A DNA stretch of 9,174 bases from JAEZFI01 sp044508215 (GCA_044508215.1 JBIQID010000125.1:1-9174); one strand, 5' to 3'. Positions 1 through 7,649 are shown, counted from the stretch's first letter. A program made the numbers and translations. Notes: generated by a model from the letters alone, not told the origin.

Positions 1-1499
1 GCCGGCACCTCGGCACGATCGCGGTCGTGGGCGCGGTGGCGTCGAGCGTCTGGTTCGTGGTCGAGCTGCACCGGGCCGGGCTCGACCGGGCCTACTACGG
101 CAGCGACACCCGCCTCGGCGCGATCCTCCTGGGCGCTGCCGTGGCGGTGCTGGTGCGCGGGCGGGCCAGGGACTGGTCCGCGGCCACTCGGCGAGGGGTC
201 GAGGCCGCAGGCCTGCTGTCGGGGCTGGCCCTGCTCGCCACGATGGTCATCGCACGCGACAGCACGACGTTCCTGGGACGCGGCGGCCTGGCGCTCGCAG
301 CCGTGCTGTCCACGGTGGTCCTCATCCCCGTCTCCCAGTGGAGGGGTCCACTCGGCCGGACGCTCGAGGCGGCGCCCCTCGTGTGGCTGGGCCGCCTCAG
401 CTACTCCGTCTACCTCTGGCACGTGCCGGTGATCGCGGTGCTGTCGCCGCAGCGCACCGGTTGGACCGGGTGGCAGCTGGCGCTGGTGCGCATCGTCGTG
501 ACCGCCGTCCTGTCGGTCGCCTCGTACCAGCTGGTCGAGCAGCCGGTGAGGCACTCCGACCGGCCGGCGCGACGCCTGGTGCCCGCCTTCGCCAGCGTGA
601 CGGTGGCCCTGGCCCTCGTCGCAGCGCTGGCCGTCCCCGACGTCACGCCGGTGCTGGCCGCGACCGGGGAGGACGGCTACGTGCCGGACCCCGCCGCCCT
701 CGCCGGGGAGCCCGAGGGCCCACCGCCGTCGACCGAGCCGACCTCGCCGTCGACGACCGTCCCCGACACCACGTCGCTCGCCCCGTCGGTGCCCGCCCAG
801 CCGACGGCGCCGCCCACCACTGCCCCACCCCGGCGGGTGCGGCGGGCGCTGGTCGTCGGCGACTCGGTGGCGTGGTCGCTCGAGAGCCAGCTCCGCCGGT
901 CGCTGCCCGACGGCCTCCGGGTGACGAACCGTGGGCTCATCGGATGCTCGATCTGGAGGGGCGAGCCGGTCGTGCTGCGGGGGCGGGAGACGAACGACCA
1001 TCCCGAGTGCGACCAGTGGCCGGCGCGCTGGTCGGGCCTGCTCGCAGACCTCGATCCCGAGGTCGCGGTGCTGGTGCTCGGGACCTCGGGCGGCGACCGG
1101 GTCCTCGACGGCGCGCTCCGAGGCCCGTGCGACCCGCAGTTCGGTTCGCGGTTCGGCGAGCACCTGCGGCACGCGATCGACGTGCTGGGCTCGCAGGGGG
1201 CGATGGTGGCGCTCACGACGCTCGCTCCCGACCAGACGGAGTCGCGGCCGACCGCACCCGAGGAGACCGCCTGCCTGAACGCCGCGGTCCGTGCTGCGGC
1301 TGAGGATCGCGGAGCCGAGCTGCTCGACCTCGCCGCCTTCGTGTGCCCCGACGGCTCGTGCGCCACCCAGCGCGACGGCGTGCTGGTCCGACCCGACGGG
1401 CTGCACTTCAACCCGAAGGGCGACCCGTGGGTGGGCCGCTGGCTCTGGGAGCAGCTCCTCGACCCCGGACGCCTCGCCCGGCACGGCCTCGCGCGCTGA
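1..1499 (+). CDS. OafA-like acyltransferase 3 family membrane protein with C-terminal SGNH domain (5' partial)
   Basis: The reading frame is open from base 3 with no stop, so the gene begins left of the window; the GTG at 27 is only an internal codon. Residues below are numbered from base 27. The N-terminal part is the end of an acyltransferase-3 membrane domain: several hydrophobic segments (about 28-43, 60-76, 86-101, 148-166, 186-203), the family-like YYGSDTRLGAILLG at 23-36, WLGRLSYSVYLWH at 120-132 and QLVEQPVR at 168-175. A Pro/Thr/Ser-rich linker (about 228-268) leads to an SGNH hydrolase-like domain with GDS at 278-280 and DGLH at 457-460, the usual Ser and Asp/His blocks. Six cysteines all lie in this C-terminal part, which fits an extracytoplasmic location. 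Proteins of this type O-acylate cell-surface polysaccharides or lipids; the substrate cannot be read from sequence. It converges on argC and is probably not functionally linked to it. Confidence 0.9.
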   Translation, partial: RHLGTIAVVGAVASSVWFVVELHRAGLDRAYYGSDTRLGAILLGAAVAVLVRGRARDWSAATRRGVEAAGLLSGLALLATMVIARDSTTFLGRGGLALAAVLSTVVLIPVSQWRGPLGRTLEAAPLVWLGRLSYSVYLWHVPVIAVLSPQRTGWTGWQLALVRIVVTAVLSVASYQLVEQPVRHSDRPARRLVPAFASVTVALALVAALAVPDVTPVLAATGEDGYVPDPAALAGEPEGPPPSTEPTSPSTTVPDTTSLAPSVPAQPTAPPTTAPPRRVRRALVVGDSVAWSLESQLRRSLPDGLRVTNRGLIGCSIWRGEPVVLRGRETNDHPECDQWPARWSGLLADLDPEVAVLVLGTSGGDRVLDGALRGPCDPQFGSRFGEHLRHAIDVLGSQGAMVALTTLAPDQTESRPTAPEETACLNAAVRAAAEDRGAELLDLAAFVCPDGSCATQRDGVLVRPDGLHFNPKGDPWVGRWLWEQLLDPGRLARHGLAR

Positions 1500-1503
1500 G
1501 ACG

Positions 1504-1530
1504 GCCCGCCGGTCAGCGGGCGGGGCGGGC
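1504..1530. terminator. GC-rich inverted repeats between convergent genes (possible bidirectional terminator)
   Basis: The short gap between the acyltransferase stop and the argC stop contains GCCCGCC (1504-1510), which can pair with GGCGGGC (1524-1530) as a 7-bp stem. GCGGGC (1516-1521) offers a shorter alternative partner. The position between convergent genes fits transcription termination from both sides. There is no T-run on either strand, so this is not a classic intrinsic terminator, and random pairing is likely in DNA this GC-rich. Confidence 0.35.
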
Positions 1531-2546
1531 TACGGCAGGACGCCTGCCACCGGGAGGCCGGTCTCCTCGGGCAGGCCGGCCATGAGGTTGAGGCACTGGA
1601 TGGCCTGGCCCGCGGTGCCCTTCACGAGGTTGTCGATCGCGCCCAGCGCCACGACGGTGCCGGTGCGCTCGTCGACCCGCACGGTGAGGTGCGCGGTGTT
1701 CGCGCCCTGGCACGCCTTGGTCTGCGGGATCCGCTCGGACACCACCACGAACGGCTCGCCGGCGTAGGCGTCGGAGAGCACCTCCAGCGCGGTGTCGGTG
1801 GTGTGGTCGCCCAACGCCTTGCCGTAGCAGGTGGAGAGGATCCCCCGGTTCATCGGCGCCAGGTGCGGGGTGAACAGCACCGTGGCCTTCGAGTGCGCCT
1901 CGATCTCAGGGGTGTGGCGGTGGTCGAGCAGCCCGTAGGCGGTGAAGTTCTCGTCGACGGCGCAGAAGGTGGTGTTCGGCTTCGGCGGCCGGCCCGCGCC
2001 GGAGACCCCGCAGGCCGAGTCGACCACGATGTGCGACGGGTCGATGACCCCGGACCGCACGAGCGGCGCCAGCACCAGGTTCGCTGAGGTCGGGTAGCAG
2101 CCCGGCGCCGCCACGCAGTCGGCGCCGCGGATCTCCTCCCGGTACAGCTCGGGGAGGCCGTAGACGAACCGCTCGAGCAGCTCGGGAGCGGTGTGGGCCT
2201 CGCCGTACCAGTCGTCGTAGATGGCGGGATCACGGTGCCGGAAGTCGGCGGCGAGGTCGATGATCCACTTCACCCGGCCGACCAGCTGCGGCACGAGCGA
2301 CTGGGACGCGCCGTGCGGAAGGCCCAGGAAGACGGCGTCCACACCGTCGAGCAGCGACTCGTCGAACGACATGTACACGTCGGAGCCGTGGACGGCGGCG
2401 AGCGAGGGGACGACGTCGGCGATCGGGACGCCGGCGTTCGAGTCGCCGGTGGCCCAGGCCACCTCCAGCTCGGGGTGCCCGGCGGCGAGGCGCATGACCT
2501 CGCTCCCCGCGAAGCCCGAACCTCCGATGACGCCGACGCTGATCAT
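1530..2546 (-). CDS. argC: N-acetyl-gamma-glutamyl-phosphate reductase
   Basis: ArgC is a cytoplasmic enzyme that reduces N-acetylglutamyl 5-phosphate to N-acetylglutamate 5-semialdehyde with NADPH, the third step of arginine biosynthesis. The 338-residue protein has the usual length for the short bacterial form. The N-terminal Rossmann motif G-x-x-G-x-x-G is at 8-14 (GGSGFAG). The catalytic cysteine is Cys150 in APGCYPTSANL. The GVSGAGRPPK segment (180-189) and the conserved His211 region (HRHTPEIE) follow, then HLAPMNRGI near 228-236. The ATG at 2544-2546 is supported by the Rossmann fold starting at residue 2 and by a GGAG two bases upstream. It lies 55 bases downstream of pheT on the same strand and is probably cotranscribed. 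In mycobacteria argC opens an arg operon after pheST; here no further arg gene follows on this strand before a convergent gene. Confidence 0.97.
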   Translation of the reverse strand: MISVGVIGGSGFAGSEVMRLAAGHPELEVAWATGDSNAGVPIADVVPSLAAVHGSDVYMSFDESLLDGVDAVFLGLPHGASQSLVPQLVGRVKWIIDLAADFRHRDPAIYDDWYGEAHTAPELLERFVYGLPELYREEIRGADCVAAPGCYPTSANLVLAPLVRSGVIDPSHIVVDSACGVSGAGRPPKPNTTFCAVDENFTAYGLLDHRHTPEIEAHSKATVLFTPHLAPMNRGILSTCYGKALGDHTTDTALEVLSDAYAGEPFVVVSERIPQTKACQGANTAHLTVRVDERTGTVVALGAIDNLVKGTAGQAIQCLNLMAGLPEETGLPVAGVLP

Positions 2547-2601
2547 GGCTCCGATCCTACGACCGGGGTCGGGTCCTCCGGCTCCGGCCTTTCGCGGGAG
2601 G

Positions 2602-4956
2602 TCAGGCGCGCAGCTCGGCGCCGACGCCGCGGGCGGCGGCGATCAGCGCGTCGCGGGCAGCGGCCACCTCTGCGTCGCCGAGGGTCCGGTCGAGGGCCTG
2701 CAGCCGCACCGTGTAGGCGAGGCTGCGGCGGTCCGCCCCGAACGCGTCCGAGCGGAACACGTCGAAGAGCTCCACGCGGTCCACCAGCGGGTCCGCACCG
2801 GAGAGCGCCTCCTCGACCACGTGCGCCGGGGTGGCGTCCGGGAGCACCAGCGCGAGGTCCACGTCCGACGACGGGAACCGGCTGACGGGCCGGGCCTGGC
2901 GCTCCAGCTCGGGCACACCCAGCAGCGCGTCGACGTCGATCCGCAGCCAACCGAGGCGCGCCTCGACACCGGCGCGGCTCGCCACGTCGGGGTCCACCTC
3001 ACCGACCTCGCCCACGACCACATCGCCGACGCGAACCAGGCCCGAGCGGGTCGGGTGCAGGCCCGGCACCTCTTGGGTCGTGAACGTCGGCCGAGGGCGG
3101 CGGAGCGCCTGGGCCACGTGACGGGCGACGCCGACGGCATCCTCCGCGCCGCGGCCAGCGAGGACCACGCCCAGCTCGGTCCACTCCTGCGGCATCTCAC
3201 CGGCGTTCGCCGGCTTGGCGTAGCAGTGGCCGACCTCGAAGAACGACACGTCGGGGTTCCGGTGCGCGGCGTTGTGCGCCACGGCGCGGACCAGGCCCGG
3301 GAGCAGGGCGGTGCGCAGCACCGACTCCTCCGACGCCAGCGGGTTCGTCACCACGACGGCGTCGGAGCGCAGGCCGAACCGCTCCAGGTCACCCGGAGCG
3401 AGGAACGGCATCGGCATCGCCTCGGTGATCCCGATCGAGGCGAGCATGCCCCGGAGGCGCCGGAGGGACTGCTGGCGATCGGTGAGGCCACCGGTGTGCG
3501 GCGACTGCGGGAGCCGGCGGCCGAGGTCCTCGTACCCGATCATGCGGGCGACCTCTTCGGCGACGTCGGCCTCGATGCTCGAGTCGGGGCGCCACGTGGG
3601 CGGGGTGACCAGCAGGTCGTCGTCGCCCTCGGGCTGGGAGGCGAAGCCGATCGGCTCGAGGATCGAGGCGATCCGGTCGCGGTCGAGCGGGATCGTCAGC
3701 ATCTCGCTGAGCTTCGAGGTGCGCACGACCACGGGCGCCGGCGTGGGCAGGTTGCCGTGGGCGACCACGTTCCCCGGGTGGAGGGTGGCGCCCTGCTCGA
3801 CCGCCAGCTGCGCGAACCGCAGCGCCGCCCGCTCGGCGATCTCGGGGTCGACGCCCTTGTCGAAGCGGGCCGAGGCCTCGCTGCGCAGGTTCAGGCGCTT
3901 CGCGGTGGCGGCGATCGAACCCGGGTCCCACCACGCCAGCTCCACCAGCGCGTCGGTGGTCGTCTCGGAGATCTCGGTGGAGGCCCCGCCCATGATACCG
4001 GCGAGCGCCAACGCCCGGTCGTCGCCGTCGGCGATCACGCCGTCGGTCTCGACCAGATCTCGGGTGACGTCGTCGAGGGTGGTCAGCTGCTCCCCAGCCT
4101 TGGCACGGCGGACTCGCAGCGTCCCTCCCGCCACCTTGCCGAGGTCGAACGCATGGCTGGGCTGTCCGTACTCGAGCATCACGTAGTTCGAGATGTCGAC
4201 GATCGCGCTCACCGGCCGCATCCCCATCAGGGTGAGGCGCCGGCTGATGGCCGCTGGGGACGGGCCCACGGGCACGTCGGCGAGCACGTAGGCCGTGAAG
4301 CGCCCGCACAGGTCCGGGTCGAGGATCTCGAGCGTGACGAGCTCGCTGGCCGGGGTGCCCGAGGTGGGCAGCTCGATGTCGGGCAGCTCGAAGCGGAGCC
4401 CCAGCTTCGCAGCGACGTCGCGGGCGATGCCGATGACCGACAGGGCGTCGGGCCGGTTCGGGGTGAGGTCGAGGTCGTAGCGGGCGTCGGAGCGCAGGCC
4501 CATCGCGTCCGTGAAGGGCTCGCCGGGGGTGAGGTCCGGCGGGAGCACCAGGATCCCGCCGTGGTCGCTGCTCAGCTCCAGCTCGGCCGCCGAGCAGAGC
4601 ATCCCGTTCGACCACTCGCCGCGCATCTTCCGGCGGCCGATCTCCATGCCGTTCGGCATCGTGGTGCCGATCGTGGCCAGCGGGACCAGGTCGCCGACCT
4701 CCATGTTGAACGCACCGCAGGCGATCTGGAGCGGCTCGCCGTCGCCGGCGTCGACCTGCACGAGCTGGATCCGGTCGGCGTCGGGGTGCGCCGACAGCTC
4801 GAGCACCCGGGCCACCACGATCCCGTCCAGCCCCTCACCGAGCGGCTGCACCTCCTCGCAGGTGAGGCCGATCGAGCTCATCACGTCGCCGAGCTGGAAC
4901 GGGTCGACGTCGAGCTCCGGGACGTACTCGGTCAGCCAGGAGTGCAGGACGTACAT
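2602..4956 (-). CDS. pheT: phenylalanine--tRNA ligase beta subunit
   Basis: PheT is the large subunit of the (alpha-beta)2 phenylalanyl-tRNA synthetase. It binds tRNA(Phe) and hydrolyses mischarged Tyr-tRNA(Phe), while PheS carries the aminoacylation site. The 784-residue length is typical. Domains in order: N-terminal B1 (1-40); the OB-fold tRNA-binding domain (about 42-150, with AHPDADRIQLVQVD and SNGMLCSAAEL); the B3/B4 editing region (about 210-370, with SNYVMLEYGQPSHAFD and RSEASARFDKGVDP); B5 (about 405-475, ending WRPDSSIEADVAEEVARMIG); the catalytic-like core (NPLASEESVLRTALLPGLV at 538-556); and the C-terminal FDX-ACB anticodon-binding domain (about 690-784). The ATG at 4954-4956 has an AAGAAGG-type ribosome site about 7 bases upstream. 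It lies 36 bases after pheS, consistent with coupled expression of the two subunits. Nothing in it looks broken. Confidence 0.98.
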   Translation of the reverse strand: MYVLHSWLTEYVPELDVDPFQLGDVMSSIGLTCEEVQPLGEGLDGIVVARVLELSAHPDADRIQLVQVDAGDGEPLQIACGAFNMEVGDLVPLATIGTTMPNGMEIGRRKMRGEWSNGMLCSAAELELSSDHGGILVLPPDLTPGEPFTDAMGLRSDARYDLDLTPNRPDALSVIGIARDVAAKLGLRFELPDIELPTSGTPASELVTLEILDPDLCGRFTAYVLADVPVGPSPAAISRRLTLMGMRPVSAIVDISNYVMLEYGQPSHAFDLGKVAGGTLRVRRAKAGEQLTTLDDVTRDLVETDGVIADGDDRALALAGIMGGASTEISETTTDALVELAWWDPGSIAATAKRLNLRSEASARFDKGVDPEIAERAALRFAQLAVEQGATLHPGNVVAHGNLPTPAPVVVRTSKLSEMLTIPLDRDRIASILEPIGFASQPEGDDDLLVTPPTWRPDSSIEADVAEEVARMIGYEDLGRRLPQSPHTGGLTDRQQSLRRLRGMLASIGITEAMPMPFLAPGDLERFGLRSDAVVVTNPLASEESVLRTALLPGLVRAVAHNAAHRNPDVSFFEVGHCYAKPANAGEMPQEWTELGVVLAGRGAEDAVGVARHVAQALRRPRPTFTTQEVPGLHPTRSGLVRVGDVVVGEVGEVDPDVASRAGVEARLGWLRIDVDALLGVPELERQARPVSRFPSSDVDLALVLPDATPAHVVEEALSGADPLVDRVELFDVFRSDAFGADRRSLAYTVRLQALDRTLGDAEVAAARDALIAAARGVGAELRA

Positions 4957-4992
4957 GCGTGCACCTTCTTCGAAGGGTCGGGTTCGGGAGGG

Positions 4993-6009
4993 TCAGAACT
5001 GGGAGAGGAAGCGGATGTCGTTGCCGACGAGCTCGCGGAGGTCCTCGACGCCGTGGAGCTCCTTGGCGATGCGGTCGATGCCGAAGCCGAACGCGAAGCC
5101 GGACCACTCCTCGGGGTCGATCCCGCCGGCACGGAGCACGTTCGGGTGCACCAGGCCGCACCCGCCCAGCTCGATCCAACCGCCATCGGGGGTCGACATG
5201 TCGAACTCCGCCGACGGCTCGGTGAACGGGAAGAACGAGGGCCGGAGGCGGGTGGTCCGCTCGTCGCCGAACAGCGCCTTCACGAACGTCTCGATGGTGC
5301 CGGCCAGGTCGGCGAAGCCGATGCCCCGGTCGACCACGAGCGCCTCGATCTGGTGGAACACCGGCAGGTGGGTGGCGTCGGGGGTGTCGCGGCGGAACAC
5401 ACGGCCGGGGGCGACGATGTAGATCGGCGGCTCCGACTTCTGCATGGTGCGGATCTGCACCGGCGACGTGTGGGTCCGGAGCAGCACCTTCTCGGGGGCC
5501 GACCCGTCGCCCGCGTCGAGGTACAGCGTGTCCCACATGCTGCGGGCGGGGTGGCCCGACGGCATGTTCAGGGCCTCGAAGTTGTACCAGTCGGACTCGA
5601 TCTCGGGGCCCTCGGCGACCGTGTAACCCATGCCCACGAAGATGTCCTCGAGCATCTCCCACGTCTGGGTGATGAGGTGGAGGTGGCCCAGCGGCGGGGT
5701 GGGCAGCACCTCCGACAGGTCGAGCCGCTCCTCCTCGAGCCGTGCCAGGCGGGCCACCGCGGCAAGGGTCTCCTCGCGCTCGGCGACGGCCGCCTCCACC
5801 TCGGCGCGGGCCTCGCCGATCGCACGTCCCGCTGCTGCCCGCTCCTCCGGCGGTACGTCGCGGAGGGATGCCTTCAGCGAACCGAGGACCGACGTCTTGC
5901 CGAGCAGCTCGTGGTCGAGGGCCTTCAGCTCGTCGAGCGTCGCGGCGGCAGCGATGCGGGACCGAGCGTCCTGGACGACGGCGGCGGCGCGCGTGGCGAT
6001 GTCGGTCAT
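4993..6009 (-). CDS. pheS: phenylalanine--tRNA ligase alpha subunit
   Basis: PheS is the catalytic subunit that activates phenylalanine with ATP and attaches it to tRNA(Phe). From the ATG at 6007-6009 the protein has 338 residues, within the usual range. Residues 1-95 form an Ala/Glu/Arg-rich helical arm, predicted as the tRNA-binding coiled coil. The class II catalytic domain follows: GHLHLITQTWEMLEDIF at 108-124, EIESDWYNFEALN (136-148), THTSPVQIR (179-187), motif 2 around GRVFRRDTPDATH (202-214) with FHQIE (218-222), and motif 3 GFAFGFGIDRIA (304-314) near the C-terminus, which ends NDIRFLSQF. An in-frame ATG at 6084 would add 25 basic, Pro-rich residues and overlap the upstream methyltransferase by 38 bases; I prefer 6009 because known PheS proteins begin near here. 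Neither start has a clear Shine-Dalgarno sequence. Confidence 0.96.
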   Translation of the reverse strand: MTDIATRAAAVVQDARSRIAAAATLDELKALDHELLGKTSVLGSLKASLRDVPPEERAAAGRAIGEARAEVEAAVAEREETLAAVARLARLEEERLDLSEVLPTPPLGHLHLITQTWEMLEDIFVGMGYTVAEGPEIESDWYNFEALNMPSGHPARSMWDTLYLDAGDGSAPEKVLLRTHTSPVQIRTMQKSEPPIYIVAPGRVFRRDTPDATHLPVFHQIEALVVDRGIGFADLAGTIETFVKALFGDERTTRLRPSFFPFTEPSAEFDMSTPDGGWIELGGCGLVHPNVLRAGGIDPEEWSGFAFGFGIDRIAKELHGVEDLRELVGNDIRFLSQF

Positions 6010-6046
6010 CGGGCCATTCTGGCCGCGGGCGGGTGACCGCCGGGAA

Positions 6047-6847
6047 TCAGTTGGGGGCCCCGGTGGCAGTCGACGTGCCGCCATCGGCCCCGGGGCCGGA
6101 GCCTGCCGGGCCCTCGCTCGCCCGTCGCTGGCGGAACGCCTCGAAGCAGGCGACGGTGGCGGCCATCGCCACGTTGAGCGACTCGGTGGGGCCCTCCATC
6201 TCGATGGTGCCCCGGTGGTGGCAGGCGTCCACGACCTCGACCGCCAGCCCGTGTGCCTCGTTGCCCAGCACCAGCGCCACGGGGCCGGCCAGGTCGAGGC
6301 GTTCGAGGGGCGACCCGGAGGACGAGTCGAGCGCCACCGTGGCGACGCCGGCGTTGTTGCAGGCCTCGACCGCCTCCGCCGGCGACCCAGCCGAGGCGAC
6401 CGGCAACCGGAACACGGCCCCGGCAGCGGACCGCACGACCTTGGGGGACCACGGATCGACGGTCTGGTCCGTCACCAGCACGGCTGCGCAGCCCGATGCC
6501 TCCGCCGCACGCACGATCGTGCCCAGGTTGCCGGGATCCGCCAGGTCGACGGCGAGCACCACCGGGCGGCCGGCGCTCACCGCGCGATCGAGGCACTTCC
6601 CAGCCGACGTGGTGGGGATCCGTGCGACGGCAGCGATCCCTCGCGACGTCACGGTGTCGAGCACCCGGTCGAGGGCGCCCGGCCGGACCGGGACGACCCG
6701 GTCGGCGGGCACCCCGGCCGGCAGGTCGACGTCCGCGGCGCAGTAGACCCGGTCGACCTCGATGCCGGACGCGCAGAGCTCGGCGACGAGCACCGGCCCC
6801 TCCACCACGAAGCGACCCGAGTCCCGACGCGCACTGCGGCGCCCCAC
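6047..6847 (-). CDS. SpoU/TrmH-family RNA 2'-O-ribose methyltransferase (TsnR-like)
   Basis: This is a SAM-dependent methyltransferase of the SPOUT class, which methylates the 2'-OH of rRNA or tRNA. The SpoU motifs, numbered from the GTG at 6847, are DPGNLGTIVRAAEASG at 104-119 (motif 1 with Asn107 and Arg113), LVLGNEAHGL at 192-201 (motif 2) and ESLNVAMAATVACFE at 222-236 (motif 3). These form the trefoil knot that binds SAM. The N-terminal part, with GRFVVEGP at 11-18, matches the L30e-like substrate-binding domain. A Gly/Ala/Thr-rich tail ends the protein. The mycobacterial gene at the same place is named tsnR, but the target nucleotide is unknown here. The GTG at 6847 is the most upstream canonical start, yet the frame stays open and family-like upstream (PRHPDIAELRRLV), so the true start may be a CTG at 6914-6916 overlapping the rplT stop. 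pheS follows after 37 bases. Confidence 0.93.
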   Translation of the reverse strand: MGRRSARRDSGRFVVEGPVLVAELCASGIEVDRVYCAADVDLPAGVPADRVVPVRPGALDRVLDTVTSRGIAAVARIPTTSAGKCLDRAVSAGRPVVLAVDLADPGNLGTIVRAAEASGCAAVLVTDQTVDPWSPKVVRSAAGAVFRLPVASAGSPAEAVEACNNAGVATVALDSSSGSPLERLDLAGPVALVLGNEAHGLAVEVVDACHHRGTIEMEGPTESLNVAMAATVACFEAFRQRRASEGPAGSGPGADGGTSTATGAPN

Positions 6848-6912
6848 GAGGCGCCGCAGCTCTGCGATGTCGGGATGTCGGGGCCCGAGGGGCTCCCGCG
6901 GCCGGGGGTGGC

Positions 6913-7329
6913 TCAGGAGGCCGCCTCGGCCTCGGCGGCCTCGTCGGAGTCGCCCGCGGTCGTCGCCGGCTCCTGCGGGGCCGCGGCCTTCGCAGCGGCG
7001 ACGAGCGCCGAGAACGCAGCCGGGTCGGTGACCGCGAGGTCGGCGAGGATCTTCCGGTCGACGCCGATGCCGGCCACACGGAGGCCGCTGATGAACCGGC
7101 TGTAGCTGATGTCGTTCAGCCGGCAGGCGGCGTTGATCCGCTGGATCCAGAGCCGCCGGAACTCGCCCTTGCGGGCCCGCCGGTCGCGAGCCGCGTAGTT
7201 CATGGCGTGCATGACCGACTCGTTCGCGGCGCGGAACGTGCGGCTGCGGTTGCCGTAGTGGCCCTTCGCCCTGGTCAGGACCGCCTTGTGCTTCTTCTTT
7301 GCGTGGACACCGCCCTTGACGCGTGCCAT
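6913..7329 (-). CDS. rplT: 50S ribosomal protein L20
   Basis: L20 binds 23S rRNA early in assembly of the large subunit, and in several bacteria represses its own operon. The 138-residue protein starts with the hallmark MARVKGGVHAKKKHK, followed by AKGHYGNRSRTFRAANE (about 21-37), basic helices, RLWIQRINAACR (about 59-70) and SRFISGLRVAGIGVDRKILADLA in the globular C-terminal domain. L20 is usually close to 118-125 residues; the extra length here is an Ala/Glu/Asp-rich tail. The ATG at 7327-7329 is fixed by a strong GAGGAGGAG ribosome site. The gene lies between rpmI and the methyltransferase, and its TGA overlaps the possible CTG start of the latter. Confidence 0.98.
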   Translation of the reverse strand: MARVKGGVHAKKKHKAVLTRAKGHYGNRSRTFRAANESVMHAMNYAARDRRARKGEFRRLWIQRINAACRLNDISYSRFISGLRVAGIGVDRKILADLAVTDPAAFSALVAAAKAAAPQEPATTAGDSDEAAEAEAAS

Positions 7330-7334
7330 TGGAA

Positions 7335-7343
7335 CTCCTCCTC
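7335..7343 (-). promoter_or_regulatory. strong ribosome binding site of rplT
   Basis: On the minus strand the sequence GAGGAGGAG ends five bases before the rplT ATG. It is the strongest Shine-Dalgarno match in the operon and fixes the start. It fits the high synthesis rate expected for a ribosomal protein. Confidence 0.85.
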
Positions 7344-7361
7344 GTTCGTTGCAGTGGGGTA

Positions 7362-7384
7362 CGGGCGCCAGCGGATGGCGCCCG
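7362..7384 (-). promoter_or_regulatory. rpmI-rplT intergenic mRNA hairpin
   Basis: CGGGCGCCA (7362-7370) and TGGCGCCCG (7376-7384) form a perfect 9-bp stem with a 5-base loop. It fills much of the 60-base gap just after the rpmI stop and upstream of the rplT ribosome site. No T-run follows on the minus strand, so it is not an intrinsic terminator for this operon. It may protect or separate the mRNA segments or take part in L20 feedback; the role is inferred only. Confidence 0.6.
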
Positions 7385-7389
7385 CGGTC

Positions 7390-7584
7390 TCAGATGCCGA
7401 GCTGTCGGCGAACTCGTGCCCGATCGCCGCCCGTGACCTCGCGGTCGCCGGCGAGCCGGCGGGTGCGGGTGGAGGGCTTCTTCTCGAGGATGTGGTTCCG
7501 GTTCACCTGGCGCCGCATGATCTTGCCGGTGCCGGTGACCTTGAAGCGCTTCTTCGCACCGGAGTGCGTCTTCATCTTGGGCAT
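7390..7584 (-). CDS. rpmI: 50S ribosomal protein L35
   Basis: L35 is a small, very basic large-subunit protein. From the ATG at 7582-7584 it has 64 residues, the normal length, beginning MPKMKTHSGAKKRFKVTGTG and continuing with the family segment NRNHILEKKPSTRTRRL. The open frame extends five codons further to a GTG at 7597-7599, but that start is rejected. The MPKMKTHSGA beginning is near-universal, and a GGAG at 7590-7593 (minus strand) sits five bases before the ATG. The gene lies between infC and rplT, the standard order. Confidence 0.97.
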   Translation of the reverse strand: MPKMKTHSGAKKRFKVTGTGKIMRRQVNRNHILEKKPSTRTRRLAGDREVTGGDRARVRRQLGI

Positions 7585-7608
7585 GTGTGCTCCGTTCACG
7601 TTCCGGGA

Positions 7609-7644
7609 GGGCCCCCGGGGGGTGGGCCCCGGGTGGTCCCGGGG
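7609..7644 (-). promoter_or_regulatory. infC-rpmI intergenic GC hairpins
   Basis: In the 65-base gap after the infC stop, CCCCGGG (7627-7633) and CCCGGGG (7638-7644) form a perfect 7-bp stem with a 4-base loop. A second, overlapping pair uses GGGCCC at 7609-7614 and 7624-7629, so the two stems compete. There is no T-run. The gap may control rpmI translation or mRNA processing. In DNA this rich in G and C the pairing could also arise by chance. Confidence 0.45.
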
Positions 7645-7649
7645 TGGGG

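Noticed and set aside
2221..6036. A 1271-codon open frame on the plus strand across argC, pheT and pheS
   Set aside because: It lies opposite genes with clear homology, has Arg/Gly/Val/His-rich low-complexity composition and no family motif. Long antisense frames are expected where third positions are almost all G or C.
6010..6084. pheS starting at the ATG at 6084
   Set aside because: It adds 25 basic, Pro-rich residues not expected for PheS, overlaps the upstream gene by 38 bases and has no ribosome site.
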